In this document: positions 26,695 to 38,494 of the stretch, in pieces
How the letters are laid out: every line of letters starts with the position of its first letter
Position numbering within the stretch: position 1 is the first letter of the stretch
NCBI RefSeq assembly: GCF_012720115.1
Contig: NZ_VNWN01000010.1
Coordinates: 19,817-83,816, forward strand
Origin: Sneathiella chinensis
Lineage (GTDB): Bacteria > Pseudomonadota > Alphaproteobacteria > Sneathiellales > Sneathiellaceae
DNA: 64,000 nucleotides
Direction: 5' to 3'
Program-made: the position numbers and the translations under genes
Notes under the pieces: generated by a model
Told to the model about the DNA's origin: nothing
The model's input: the letters and a program-made list of their open reading frames with translations, nothing else
Database searches by the model: none

Positions 26695-27837
26695 ATGGAT
26701 TTCACGTTTACAGAAGAACAAGACCACATTCGTGAGATGGTAAAACGCTTCAGCGAAACCGAAATCAAACCCCTTGTCATGGAGGCGGAGGAGACCGAAA
26801 CTTTTCCCCGAGACATGTTCAGAAAATGGGGAAAGCTTGGCATTCTGGGCGCCCGTTATCCCGAACAGGATGGCGGCACGGGCATGGACAAGATCACCGA
26901 CTGCCTGATCCGCGAGGAACTCAGTTATGTCAGTCAGGCCTTTGCCTCCAGCATGTCCGCCCATTCCCATCTTGGTATCTGGCCGATCTGGAAAATGGGA
27001 ACCGCCGCACAAAAGGAGCGTTTCTTCAAGCCCGCCCTTACCGGGGACAAGGTCGCCGCTTTCGGGTTGAGTGAACCCGATGTGGGATCCAATATCCGGG
27101 CGCTCAAGACCCGGGCGGAGAAGACCGACGGGGGCTGGATTCTGAACGGGTCAAAAATGTATATCACCAACGCCCCCATTGCTGATTTTATTCTGGTGGC
27201 GGCCCGGACAAGCCCGGAGCAAAAACCGGAATCCATTAGTCTTTTCATCGTGGAAATGCCCAATGACGGCTTCGAAATCTCGAAACTGAAGAAAGAAGGC
27301 ATCCGCAGTTCCGAGACCGGACTGATCTATATCAGCGACGCCTTTGTCCCGGACGACTGCCTGCTTGGGGAACGAACCGGCACCTACCCCACCATCCTTG
27401 AGTCCCTGATGGAAAACCGGGTTGGTGTTGCGGCCAACTCCCTCGGGATTGCCCGCGCCGCTTTGGATGCCTCACTCCTCTATGCGCGGGAGCGGACCAT
27501 TGGCTCGCGCAAGGTCGGGGATTTTCAGGCGATTGCCCACAAGCTGGCCGATATGAGCGCCGAGATCGAGGCAGCCCGCTGGCTGGTTTATCACGCCGCG
27601 TGGCGGGTTGATCAGGGGACACTGGACACGGCCACGGCCTCTCGCGCCAAACTGATTTCCTCGGAAGTGGCGCTCAAGGCATCGGAACAGGCCATTCGCA
27701 TTCATGGCGGTGCTGGCATCATGCGGGAATATCCGGTGGGGCGCTTCCATCGTGACGCCTTTGTCTATGTCATTGGCGAAGGCACCAGCGAAATCCAGCG
27801 CAATATCATTGCAAGAAGCCTGAACGTCTCTGGCTAG
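26695..27837 (+). CDS. Acyl-CoA dehydrogenase
   Basis: A FAD-dependent dehydrogenase of 380 residues that introduces an alpha-beta double bond into an acyl-CoA. The middle domain has [11 protein letters not shown], then [13 protein letters not shown]. The C-terminal [17 protein letters not shown] carries the catalytic base at E362, the short/medium-chain position. It is the first gene of a dehydrogenase pair divergent from the TRAP operon. Electrons would go to ETF. The acyl substrate is probably derived from the TRAP ligand. Confidence 0.9.
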   Translation: MDFTFTEEQDHIREMVKRFSETEIKPLVMEAEETETFPRDMFRKWGKLGILGARYPEQDGGTGMDKITDCLIREELSYVSQAFASSMSAHSHLGIWPIWKMGTAAQKERFFKPALTGDKVAAFGLSEPDVGSNIRALKTRAEKTDGGWILNGSKMYITNAPIADFILVAARTSPEQKPESISLFIVEMPNDGFEISKLKKEGIRSSETGLIYISDAFVPDDCLLGERTGTYPTILESLMENRVGVAANSLGIARAALDASLLYARERTIGSRKVGDFQAIAHKLADMSAEIEAARWLVYHAAWRVDQGTLDTATASRAKLISSEVALKASEQAIRIHGGAGIMREYPVGRFHRDAFVYVIGEGTSEIQRNIIARSLNVSG

Positions 27838-27921
27838 CCCCGATCAGGACGGACCGCCAAGGGCGGCGGTGTCATACCCCGCCCCAGAAAAGAAAAGAAC
27901 AACAAAACAAGGTATTTTCCG

Positions 27922-29076
27922 ATGCTATGGACAACAGAGCACGACAGTCTTCGCCACACCACCCGTTCGGTCATTGACCAGCATATCAACCCTTATGTCG
28001 ACCAATGGGAGGAAGAGGGGATTTTCCCGGCTCACAAGGTCATGAAGGAACTGGGGAACGCCGGCCTTCTCGGGATCGGCAAACCGGAAGCGTATGGCGG
28101 CTCCAACCTCGATTTTTCCTATGAAATCTGCTTTGCCGAGGAACTGGGGAACCTTCGGACCATGGGCATCTGTTCCGCCATCGGCGTGCAGACCAACATG
28201 TGCACACCGGCCCTGACCCAGCATGGTTCAGAGGAACTGAAACAGGAATTTCTGGTCCCGACCATTGCCGGGGACCGGGTCGGCTGTATTGGTGTCAGCG
28301 AGGCGGGGGCGGGTTCGGATGTGGCCAGCCTGAAGACCACGGCCCGCAAGGACGGGGACGACTACATCATCAATGGCAGCAAGATGTGGATCACAAATGG
28401 CGTTCAGGGCGACTGGATCTGCCTGCTGGTCAACACCTCGCCGGACAAGGGGCCGCACAGGAACAAATCCCTCATCATCGTGCCCATGGACACCCCCGGC
28501 GTCACGGTCGGGGAGAAACTGGACAAGGTCGGTTACCGATCCTCCGACACGGCGCTTTTATTCTTTGACGATGTGCGTGTGCCCCAGCGGCATCTTATTG
28601 GTGAAGAAGGCCGCGGCTTCATTTACCAGATGGAACAGTTTCAGGAAGAACGGCTGTTTGTCGTCGCCCGCTCCATTCGCTTTCTGGAACTGGCCATTGA
28701 AGAAACCATCGACTATCTGAGACAACGCATGACCTTTGGCAAACCGTTGCTCGACAACCAGTATATCCATTTCAAGATCGCCGCCTTCCAAAGCCAGATT
28801 GAAAGCGTCCGGGCCCTTCTGTATCAGGCAACGGAACAGTATATGGCTGGGGAAAATGTGGTGAAGCTGGCCTCGATGGCCAAATACCTGATCGGGCGCC
28901 TGTCCATGGAAATCCCCATGGAACTGACGCAATTCTGGGGCGGTCAGGGCTTCATGAATGACAATTTCATCACCCGTGTCTATCGGGAAGCCCGGCAAAC
29001 CGCTGTCGGGGGCGGTGCCAACGAGGTCATGCTTCAGGTCATTTCAAAGGAAATGGATATTTTCCCCAAGTCCTGA
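27922..29076 (+). CDS. Acyl-CoA dehydrogenase, isovaleryl-type active site
   Basis: A second dehydrogenase of 384 residues, 84 bp after the first. It has VSEAGAGSDVASLKT and KMWITNGVQGDWI. The usual C-terminal catalytic glutamate is replaced (VGGGANEVMLQVI has Gly there), but QFQEERLFVVARS supplies E243 in the place used by isovaleryl-CoA dehydrogenase, so it is likely active. Two dehydrogenases with different catalytic-base positions in one operon suggest two oxidation steps or two substrates, perhaps branched acyl-CoAs. Confidence 0.89.
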   Translation: MLWTTEHDSLRHTTRSVIDQHINPYVDQWEEEGIFPAHKVMKELGNAGLLGIGKPEAYGGSNLDFSYEICFAEELGNLRTMGICSAIGVQTNMCTPALTQHGSEELKQEFLVPTIAGDRVGCIGVSEAGAGSDVASLKTTARKDGDDYIINGSKMWITNGVQGDWICLLVNTSPDKGPHRNKSLIIVPMDTPGVTVGEKLDKVGYRSSDTALLFFDDVRVPQRHLIGEEGRGFIYQMEQFQEERLFVVARSIRFLELAIEETIDYLRQRMTFGKPLLDNQYIHFKIAAFQSQIESVRALLYQATEQYMAGENVVKLASMAKYLIGRLSMEIPMELTQFWGGQGFMNDNFITRVYREARQTAVGGGANEVMLQVISKEMDIFPKS

Positions 29077-29112
29077 TCGGGCATGGACGGATGGGATGGG
29101 CGCGACGGGATG

Positions 29113-30006
29113 TCAGGACGGTGTCAGTTCCCACCCCAACTGCCTGAATTCCTCCTGCCGGTAGGAAGACCGCCTCCAGACCAGACCAATCTGGCGCGAG
29201 GAAGGATGTTCAAGCGGGATCAGGGCCAGCCCCGCGCCCAGTTCCCCACCGGCCTTGACCGCAAGGTCCGGCAGCAGGGTCACGCCCAGATTGGCCGCCA
29301 CCATCTGGACCAGTGTGAACAGACTGGTCGCGGCAAATTCACGGTGGTTACGATGTTGGTCGAACCGGCAAGCCTCCAGCGCATGCCCCCGAAGGCAATG
29401 CCCTTCCTCCAGCAACAACAGATTTTCATCCTGAAGCGCCTGTTGGGAAATGACTTTGTTCGCACTGAGGGGATGCGCCTTGGAACAGGCAAACTGAAAC
29501 CCATCCTCAAACAGGACCTCCACCGCCAGTTCCCCCAGATCATAGGGCAGCGCCACAAGGGCGGCGTCAATCTCCCCCTGCCTCAACTTCATCAGCAATG
29601 GCTCCGTCCGCCCCTCATGCAAAAACAGTCGCAATTCAGGATACCGCCGCCACAAATCGGGCAACACCTTCGGCAACAAAAAAGGACCGATGGTCGGAAT
29701 AACTCCAAGATGCAATTCCCCGGTCAGCGGCTTTTTCTGCGCCTGTGCGGCCACCCCGACCAGCGCTTCTGCCTGCTGCAACAATTGCCGTCCCTCTGCC
29801 GCTATTTCCTTGCCAATCACAGTCATCAATACGGACCGGTTGTTCCGCTCTGCCACGACCACCCCCAGCAGGTCTTCAAGATCCCGAATGCCCGCACTGA
29901 CCGTCGACGGGGTGACATGGCAGCGTTCAGCCGCCAAGCCAAAATGCTGTTCCTCGTCAAGGGCGACCAGATATTCGATCTGTTTGAGGCTGGGCAGGTT
30001 CTTCAT
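29113..30006 (-). CDS. oxyR: OxyR, hydrogen peroxide-sensing LysR regulator
   Basis: A LysR-type regulator of 297 residues. The start is the ATG at 30006, where the protein begins MKNLPSLKQIEYLVALDEEQHFGLAAE. EEGHCLRGHALEAC places C204 and C213 nine residues apart, the same spacing as the redox pair C199/C208 in E. coli OxyR, so peroxide sensing by disulfide formation is expected. It is divergent from DUF2061 and katG. A palindrome (30043-30068) lies in the shared promoter. Confidence 0.9.
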   Translation of the reverse strand: MKNLPSLKQIEYLVALDEEQHFGLAAERCHVTPSTVSAGIRDLEDLLGVVVAERNNRSVLMTVIGKEIAAEGRQLLQQAEALVGVAAQAQKKPLTGELHLGVIPTIGPFLLPKVLPDLWRRYPELRLFLHEGRTEPLLMKLRQGEIDAALVALPYDLGELAVEVLFEDGFQFACSKAHPLSANKVISQQALQDENLLLLEEGHCLRGHALEACRFDQHRNHREFAATSLFTLVQMVAANLGVTLLPDLAVKAGGELGAGLALIPLEHPSSRQIGLVWRRSSYRQEEFRQLGWELTPS

Positions 30007-30042
30007 GGTCCATGTCCAATTATTCGGAAAACCAATACACAA

Positions 30043-30068
30043 TGTAGAGTTTATATCATTTTTCTACA
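30043..30068. promoter_or_regulatory. Candidate OxyR site
   Basis: TGTAGA (30043-30048) and TCTACA (30063-30068) form an inverted repeat separated by 14 bases, between oxyR and the DUF2061-katG unit. It does not fully match the E. coli OxyR consensus. Confidence 0.4.
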
Positions 30069-30131
30069 CGCAAAGAAAAGAATACTGTCATCACACAGGC
30101 CCCTTAAACAGAGACAGGCAAGGAGACCCCC

Positions 30132-30374
30132 ATGAGGCTGGCACTCAAAACAATCAGCTACGGCGCCACACATATCGTTGTCGCAACCGGGGTTGCCTAT
30201 CTGCTGACGGGCAACCTGATGGCGGCGATTGGTATCGGATTGCTGGAACCTATCGTTCAAACCGCCGTTTATTCGGTTCACGAATATCTTTGGGACAACC
30301 CGAGGGGTCGACGACTGGAAAAGCCTGAACCATCTGTTTCAACAGGGGGCAGCGTATTTTCCGGCGCGGCTTGA
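30132..30374 (+). CDS. DUF2061 small membrane protein
   Basis: A protein of 80 residues with the DUF2061 pattern: MRLALKTISYGATHIVV, a membrane segment (about residues 12-35), then GIGLLEPIVQTAVYSVHEYLWDN. AAGGAG lies upstream of the ATG. The role of the family is unknown. Its place between oxyR and katG suggests it is co-induced by peroxide. Confidence 0.8.
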   Translation: MRLALKTISYGATHIVVATGVAYLLTGNLMAAIGIGLLEPIVQTAVYSVHEYLWDNPRGRRLEKPEPSVSTGGSVFSGAA

Positions 30375-30388
30375 GAACACCTGAATAG

Positions 30389-32605
<2,217 letters not shown>

Positions 32606-32620
32606 TCCCGCATGAAAATA

Positions 32621-32649
32621 CAGGTGCCGTCCCGCCCGGACGGCACCTG
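32621..32649. terminator. Terminator between katG and dctM
   Basis: CAGGTGCCGTCC (32621-32632) pairs perfectly with GGACGGCACCTG (32638-32649), a 12-bp stem with a five-base loop, between convergent genes. Confidence 0.7.
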
Positions 32650-32652
32650 TCC

Positions 32653-33918
32653 CTATCCCCCTGAGACGAGGAGCAGGGAAATTTCCGGAATGAAAGTGAT
32701 CAAAACCAACGTCAGGAACATGACACAGACAAACGGGAATGACCCTTTCACAACCGTCGAGAAATCCTCGTTGAACGAGGAACTGGCAACGAACAGGTTG
32801 AGCCCCATGGGCGGCGTCAGATAACCGATTTCCAGACTGACAACCATAATGATCCCGAAATGGATGGGATCGACCCCCATGGTCATTGCAATCGGGGTCA
32901 GCAGCGGAGCCAGCAAAAGAATGGCCGGAGTCATATCCATGACACAGCCCGTAATCAGCAGGATCACAATCACCAGCGCAAGGAAGGTCGCCTTGGTCTC
33001 GGTAAAGTCCATCAGGGCCGCCGCAAACATTTGCGGGATATTCTCATAGGCCAGAAACTGGTTCAGGCTGACCGCAAGGGCGAGGATCGGAAAAACCACC
33101 CCCATCAGGACAACCGTTTCCTTGACCACCGATCGCAACAGCGCAAAGGACAGTTCCCGGTAAACCAGCCCTTCCACCAGAAGCGCATAAAGAACAGCAA
33201 TCCCGGCGGCTTCGGTCGCGGTAAAGATGCCTGAATAGATGCCCCCCAGAATGATGACCGGCATCAGGATGGCAAAGGTGCCGCGCCGCAGGCTTAGCAC
33301 CAGTTCAGATGTATTCCACCGGGTGCGGGGCATGTTCCTGCATTTATATAGAACCCAGACCACCATCGCCGCCGTGATCAGGAGGGCGGGCAGAACCCCG
33401 GCAAGGAACAGGTCCAATACCGATGTTTGCGTGACCAGTCCATACAGGATCAGCGGAATACTGGGCGGCACAATAACCCCAAGCGTTCCCGAGGACGACA
33501 GAATGCCCAGCGCCGTTTTCCGGGGATAGCCTTCGCGAACCAGCGCCGGATAAAGAACCGAGCCAATGGCCAGCAATGTCACAACCGACGATCCGGATAT
33601 GGCCGCGAACAGGGCACAGGACAAAATTCCCGCAACCCCGAGACCACCATTTACAAACCCGGTCAGTTGCTTCGCCACATCAATCAGGCGAACGGCAATG
33701 GTACCTTGCCCCATCAGGGACCCGGCACAGATGAACAATGGCACGGCCAGCAGGATATCCTGATCCAGCGCGGTGAACATATCCTGCGCGATATCCACCA
33801 GAACCCCGCTGCCATAGAACAGGTAGACATACCCGACCGCCACCCCGAGCACGACAAACGCCGGTTGCCGGAGGATAAAAAGCAGAAAGATCAGAACAAA
33901 CAACAGAAAGAGGGTCAT
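32653..33918 (-). CDS. dctM: TRAP transporter large permease
   Basis: A protein of 421 residues with the usual blocks: VPLFICAGSLMGQGTIAVRLID, SSGTLGVIVPPSIPLILYG, GCVMDMTPAILLLAPLLTPI and SLEIGYLTPPMGLNLFVASS. It overlaps the small-permease gene by four bases. It belongs to the operon that includes an acyl-CoA ligase and a thiolase, so the transported acid is probably activated to its CoA ester. Confidence 0.9.
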   Translation of the reverse strand: MTLFLLFVLIFLLFILRQPAFVVLGVAVGYVYLFYGSGVLVDIAQDMFTALDQDILLAVPLFICAGSLMGQGTIAVRLIDVAKQLTGFVNGGLGVAGILSCALFAAISGSSVVTLLAIGSVLYPALVREGYPRKTALGILSSSGTLGVIVPPSIPLILYGLVTQTSVLDLFLAGVLPALLITAAMVVWVLYKCRNMPRTRWNTSELVLSLRRGTFAILMPVIILGGIYSGIFTATEAAGIAVLYALLVEGLVYRELSFALLRSVVKETVVLMGVVFPILALAVSLNQFLAYENIPQMFAAALMDFTETKATFLALVIVILLITGCVMDMTPAILLLAPLLTPIAMTMGVDPIHFGIIMVVSLEIGYLTPPMGLNLFVASSSFNEDFSTVVKGSFPFVCVMFLTLVLITFIPEISLLLVSGG

Positions 33919-34418
33919 GCAAAATCCTTTTCCCGGTTACGCTGAAGATCAGGAACGCACAGATACAAAAGCATCCTGACAGCGGCGGACAAGAAGGCGT
34001 AAGGCAGCACGGCAAAGGCGGGCCAAAGGGGAAGGCTGAACATCACTGTTTGCTCTCCCAGCTCATAGCTCTCCAAGGCAAACAACCCTCCGTACCAGGC
34101 AAAGCAGAGCAGCAAGCCTGCGGACAGCAGGCAGGACAATCGCCTTAAAAGTTCCGCCCCCCACGGCCAGAGACCATCAAAGACCGTAATGCGCAAATGA
34201 CGGTTATCGTCAAAGGCCAGTGGAACCCCCAAAAAGCCGGTCATGATCATCACAAGAACGGCGATACTGACGGCGCCTTGAATACCGCCTGTCCCCGCTT
34301 CACGCATGACCACATCCCCGATCACCGCCAGCGTAATAAAGAACAGCCCGAACCCGGCGGCAGTCCACTCAACCCGGATCAGGGTTGAGTGGATGCCTTT
34401 TGTCATCGTCTTCAACAT
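33915..34418 (-). CDS. dctQ: TRAP transporter small permease
   Basis: A protein of 167 residues with four hydrophobic segments and MTGFLGVPLAFDDNRHLRITVFD, the DctQ pattern. The ATG at 34418 with AAGG upstream is preferred to the in-frame TTG at 34427. It lies 18 bp after the binding-protein gene. Confidence 0.83.
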   Translation of the reverse strand: MLKTMTKGIHSTLIRVEWTAAGFGLFFITLAVIGDVVMREAGTGGIQGAVSIAVLVMIMTGFLGVPLAFDDNRHLRITVFDGLWPWGAELLRRLSCLLSAGLLLCFAWYGGLFALESYELGEQTVMFSLPLWPAFAVLPYAFLSAAVRMLLYLCVPDLQRNREKDFA

Positions 34419-34436
34419 GACAAACAAGGCCTTCTA

Positions 34437-35444
34437 TTAGCTTTTCGAGCTTTTGAACTCGGCCTTTGCCTTCAGGATGGTCTCAAACACCTCGCGGGAT
34501 TTTCCGCCCAACAGGTCCAGAAGTTCGTCATTGGAAGCCTTGAAATGGTCACGCCAGACATTGCGTTGTTCCGGTGTCAGATAGGTCACCGTCACACCGG
34601 CCTCTTCGATTTTCTTGGCCAGGCCTTGCGTAACGGCGCGAAGACGGGTCCGTCCAGGAACCGTGGTTCGCTGCGCATCTTTCAGCACGGCCGCCTGCTG
34701 TTCCTCTGACAGGCCATCAAACCATTTCTTGGACACCAGATGCATGGTTGCGTAATAGGTCCCCTCGGTCATGGAAATGTGGGAAACATTCTTGTAGAAA
34801 TCGAAGAAGAAGTTGGCGATGGTTGTGGTGAAGACGCCATCCACAAGGCCAGTCTGCAAGGCAGACGCCGTTTCAAGAACCGGAATGGTGGTGGGTGTCG
34901 CCCCCAGATAGTTGATATAGTGAACCGACGATTTAGCCTCCGGAATTCTCAGGCGCATGCCCTTCACATCCTCCGGCTTCACAATCACCCTGTCCCCGGA
35001 CAGGGAGGTTGACCCCAGTTCCGACCATGCCAGCAGCTTCAGGCCCTTGTCCTCGGCCAATTCGCTGTAGATATCGAAAAGATAGTTATCCATGACAAAG
35101 TCCCGCTCCTCGTTACTCTCCCAGAGGAAGGGGGCTTCCATGACACCAATTTCCGGCACGATGCTGGCAAGTGGTACGGTTGAAACATACGCGGCCTGCA
35201 AACGACCCCGGCGCAAGGACTGCACCAACTTCACCTCATCACCCAGCGCGCCGCCCGTGAAAACCTGAACCTTGATAGCCCCGCCGGAATTTTCCTCAAT
35301 TCTCTGGGCCTGATCCTTCATTTCTGCAACCCACGGTGTCGTTTCAGCCGCTGCAGCAGCGTATTTCATCTCAACTGCGGCAGCCGTTCCCATCCCGGCA
35401 AAGGCAGACAGTGCGAACCCGCACAGCATTGCTATTTTCTTCAT
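34437..35444 (-). CDS. dctP: TRAP transporter periplasmic binding protein
   Basis: A receptor of 335 residues with a signal peptide (MKKIAMLCGFALSAFAGMGTA) and GGAGG upstream of the ATG. SGGAIKVQVFTGGALGDEVKLVQSLRRG and GLVDGVFTTTIANFFFDFYKNV are typical of the DctP family. It follows the acyl-CoA ligase gene after 51 bp. The ligand is unknown. Confidence 0.88.
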   Translation of the reverse strand: MKKIAMLCGFALSAFAGMGTAAAVEMKYAAAAAETTPWVAEMKDQAQRIEENSGGAIKVQVFTGGALGDEVKLVQSLRRGRLQAAYVSTVPLASIVPEIGVMEAPFLWESNEERDFVMDNYLFDIYSELAEDKGLKLLAWSELGSTSLSGDRVIVKPEDVKGMRLRIPEAKSSVHYINYLGATPTTIPVLETASALQTGLVDGVFTTTIANFFFDFYKNVSHISMTEGTYYATMHLVSKKWFDGLSEEQQAAVLKDAQRTTVPGRTRLRAVTQGLAKKIEEAGVTVTYLTPEQRNVWRDHFKASNDELLDLLGGKSREVFETILKAKAEFKSSKS

Positions 35445-35495
35445 TTATTCCTCCATGTTAGACATTTTTTCGGTCGTATAAACCCCGCCCCCTTC

Positions 35496-37064
35496 CTATT
35501 GGGACAGCAGCCTCCGCAATTCCTTCTTATCGGGTTTTCCAAGCGCCGTTTTTGGAAGACCCTCCTCCATGAACACAATCTTCTTGGGGGCATATACCGT
35601 GCCTTTATCTTCCCGGACAGCATCAATCAGAACCTGTTCCGGCACGCTTTGACCGGCATAGAGCACCACGGCGGCCACAACGGCCTCGCCCCACTTGTCA
35701 TCGGGCACCCCGACAACCGCCACATCTGCCACCGCAGGATGTCCCGCGACAATGTCCTCAATTTCCTTGGGATACACATTGAACCCGCCGGAAATGATCA
35801 GGTCCTTCAGACGGTCGATCAGATAGACAAAGCCATCCTCGTCCTGATAGCCCACATCACCGGTATGCAGCCATCCGCCCTGTAGGGCCCTGGCAGTTTC
35901 TTCGGGATTATCCAGATACCCTTCCATGACCAGCGGTCCCCGGATACAGATCTCACCAACCTCTCCGGCTGGGACTTCCTGCAGAGACTCATCCAGAATT
36001 TTCACTGTGATACCGGCCAGTGGCATACCGCAGGAGCGGAACCGCTCCCCTTCGTGACAGGAAGGATACAGTGTCATGACACTGTTCGGGGCCTCGGTCT
36101 GGCCATAACCCTGCATCAGAACCGGACCGAACAGATCGATCGCCTGATGCAAACGAGGGATCGAGATCGGGGCCGCCCCATAGGCCACCATTTCAAGGTG
36201 AGAGAAATCAACCTCTTCCACCCCGGGGGTGTCGAGCACCGTATAAATCATGGTTGGCACCATGAAACTTGTATTAATCTCTTTTGCGGCAACAGCCTTC
36301 AGGAACCGCTCCGGCGAAAACCCGTCGTGAAGATGAACGGTACCGCCCCGCAGCAGAACCGGCAGAACCATATACCCCGCCGCATGGCTGACCGGGGTCG
36401 CCAACAGGATATCGATCTTGGCGGGCCATTCCCACTCACAACTGGAAATCATGGCATTGGCGACCAAGGACCGCGACGTGTGCATGACACCCTTGGGCTC
36501 CCCGGTGGTGCCGCCGGTGAAAAAGATGGCAATCACATCCTCAGGGTTGGCCTCGACCTTGAGTTGGCGGGCCGTTTTTGCACTGCACAGGGCCTTGAAA
36601 TCCAGCCCAATATCCCCGCCGTTTAGGGCAAGGACAAAGTCAACCGGATTGTCCCGTTCAGCCGCCCCGCGTGCCCGCTCCGCGAAACTGTCCGTATCGA
36701 CCAGAACCGCCCGAACCTTGGCCTTTTGAATGATAAAATCATCTGTTTCCACACTTCCCAGTGGGTTCAGCGGCGTATAACGTAAGCCCAGCACCGCACA
36801 ACTTGCCCACAGGACAATGGCAAAAGGTGAATTGCGGCACAGGCAGGCAACCGTATCTCCCCGCTCCAGCCCAAGGTCACTCAACACCTGAACGGATTGG
36901 CTGATATGATCCCGCAGTTGGCGGTAGGTCATCTGCTGCCCGTCCCATACGAAGGCGATATTATTCGGACGGCGAGACAGGGCCTTCACATACAGGGAGG
37001 CATAAGTCACATCTGTATAAAGTGCCTCACCCCCAGCCCCTTTGGTCAGGATTTCGTTCTGCAT
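35496..37064 (-). CDS. AMP-dependent acyl-CoA ligase
   Basis: A protein of 522 residues that activates a carboxylic acid through an acyl-adenylate and then forms its CoA thioester. The P-loop-like motif is FFTGGTTGEPKGVMHTS, the hinge region is GDVGYQDEDGFVYLIDRLKD, and the C-terminal catalytic lysine is in LPKTALGKPDKKELRRLL. The ATG at 37064 overlaps the thiolase stop codon by one base. The acid may be the TRAP ligand. Chain length or aromatic preference cannot be read. Confidence 0.87.
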   Translation of the reverse strand: MQNEILTKGAGGEALYTDVTYASLYVKALSRRPNNIAFVWDGQQMTYRQLRDHISQSVQVLSDLGLERGDTVACLCRNSPFAIVLWASCAVLGLRYTPLNPLGSVETDDFIIQKAKVRAVLVDTDSFAERARGAAERDNPVDFVLALNGGDIGLDFKALCSAKTARQLKVEANPEDVIAIFFTGGTTGEPKGVMHTSRSLVANAMISSCEWEWPAKIDILLATPVSHAAGYMVLPVLLRGGTVHLHDGFSPERFLKAVAAKEINTSFMVPTMIYTVLDTPGVEEVDFSHLEMVAYGAAPISIPRLHQAIDLFGPVLMQGYGQTEAPNSVMTLYPSCHEGERFRSCGMPLAGITVKILDESLQEVPAGEVGEICIRGPLVMEGYLDNPEETARALQGGWLHTGDVGYQDEDGFVYLIDRLKDLIISGGFNVYPKEIEDIVAGHPAVADVAVVGVPDDKWGEAVVAAVVLYAGQSVPEQVLIDAVREDKGTVYAPKKIVFMEEGLPKTALGKPDKKELRRLLSQ

Positions 37065-38302
37065 CACGTCTTCTCCAGAATGGTAATACAGGCTGCGGCC
37101 TCTTCGTATTCGTAGACACCGCCGCCGTTTTCAGCGACGGCAATGCGGGCCCCTTCAACCTGACGCGCCCCGGCCTCGCCGCGCAGTTGCTGTGTCAGTT
37201 CGAAAATCTGGCCCAACCCTGTGGCCCCGATCGGGTGCCCCTTGGATTCCAGTCCGCCGGACGGGTTCACCGGGATCCGTCCGCCGATCCGGGTCGCCCC
37301 GCTTGCTGCAAGTGCGCCCCCTTCCCCAAAACCGCAAAATCCCAAATTCTCTGTTTGCAGGATTTCCCCGAAGGCAGTCGCATCATGCACCTCGGCAACG
37401 GACACATCCTCCGGTGCCACACCGGCCATGTCATAAGCCTTCAAGGCCGCGACACGCGTGATATGTTGCTCCGGCTGTTTCGGCGAATGCGTTGTTCCCG
37501 AGACAAGAACCGATGCCCCGACCTTCACCGCACGGCTGCGGTCAAAATATTTCAGCGCCTCTTCGGAACACAGGATGGCGGCGGATGCCCCATCGCTGAC
37601 AGGGGAACACATGGGCAGCGTCAACGGCCAGCACACCTTACGGGCGGCCAGCACCTCCTCCACGCTAAAGGACTTGCGGAATTGTGCCCGCTCGTTGTGG
37701 ACGGAATGGTCGTGGTTCTTGGCGGCAACTGCGGCGATCTGTGCCTGCGTTGTGCCATACTCCATCATGTGAAAGCGGGCCATGGCCGCATACACATCCA
37801 TGAATACGCTGCGCGGCCCCGTATCCTCCAACGCGTCGGACGGCAATGTCATGCCATCCGACATGGCCAGAAGATTGGCGATTGTCTCATCCCGATTGTG
37901 GACATCAATGGCCCCGTCGAAGGCTGCCATCGTCTTCAGCTTGTCAGGGCTAACCATTTTTTCGGCCCCGACGGCCAGAACAACGGATGAATCCCCGGAA
38001 CGGATTTCCTTGCATGCCATGGCAAAGGCCGTGGACGCGCTGGCACAGGCATTCTCCAGATTGACAATCGGGATGCCCTCAAGGCCGAGCGGGCGCAAGG
38101 CCACCTGTCCCGGGATCATATACTGTCCCTCAAGGGCGCCCTGTGTTGCATTGGAAAAATAGGCCGCCTCGATTTTCGAGACCGGAATCCCTGCATCTCC
38201 AAGGGCCGCATGAACGGCCTCACGGGTCATATCTTGCATTGATTTTTGGATAAACTGGCCAAACGCCGTCATTCCGACGCCGACAACATACACAGCACTC
38301 AC
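37064..38302 (-). CDS. SCP-x-type thiolase / acetyl-CoA acetyltransferase-like protein
   Basis: A protein of 412 residues of the sterol-carrier-protein-x thiolase group, lacking the SCP2 domain. The nucleophile is the Cys in ENACASASTAFAMACKEI. EVHDATAFGEI and NPSGGLESKGHPIGATGLGQ carry the histidines. The usual second C-terminal cysteine motif is replaced by AVAENGGG, as is common in this group. The start is GTG at 38302 with GGGGAGG upstream. It is the first gene of an operon continuing through the ligase and TRAP genes, divergent from a MarR regulator. Confidence 0.83.
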   Translation of the reverse strand: MSAVYVVGVGMTAFGQFIQKSMQDMTREAVHAALGDAGIPVSKIEAAYFSNATQGALEGQYMIPGQVALRPLGLEGIPIVNLENACASASTAFAMACKEIRSGDSSVVLAVGAEKMVSPDKLKTMAAFDGAIDVHNRDETIANLLAMSDGMTLPSDALEDTGPRSVFMDVYAAMARFHMMEYGTTQAQIAAVAAKNHDHSVHNERAQFRKSFSVEEVLAARKVCWPLTLPMCSPVSDGASAAILCSEEALKYFDRSRAVKVGASVLVSGTTHSPKQPEQHITRVAALKAYDMAGVAPEDVSVAEVHDATAFGEILQTENLGFCGFGEGGALAASGATRIGGRIPVNPSGGLESKGHPIGATGLGQIFELTQQLRGEAGARQVEGARIAVAENGGGVYEYEEAAACITILEKT

Positions 38303-38345
38303 CCGGCACCTCCCCTTGTGGCCACGGATTTCTTCCGCCTTTTCT

Positions 38346-38402
38346 TTATAACAACAATGTTGATATAATAGCTTCGAAAATATATCAACATGATTGTTAT
38401 AA
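38346..38402. promoter_or_regulatory. MarR operator region, large inverted repeat
   Basis: A 22-bp element at 38346-38367 (TTATAACAACAATG...ATATA) recurs in inverted form at 38381-38402 (TATATCAACATG...TATAA), with 20 of 22 positions agreeing. A partial third copy (TGTTGGTTGATATTT) follows. It lies between the thiolase and MarR starts. Confidence 0.6.
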
Positions 38403-38494
38403 ATGTTGGTTGATATTTCTCTTCCGTGGTCTACAACAAAAGCATAAACGGTAACTCAAAAGCCGTGACCACGTTCGCCACGACAGGAACCGGC

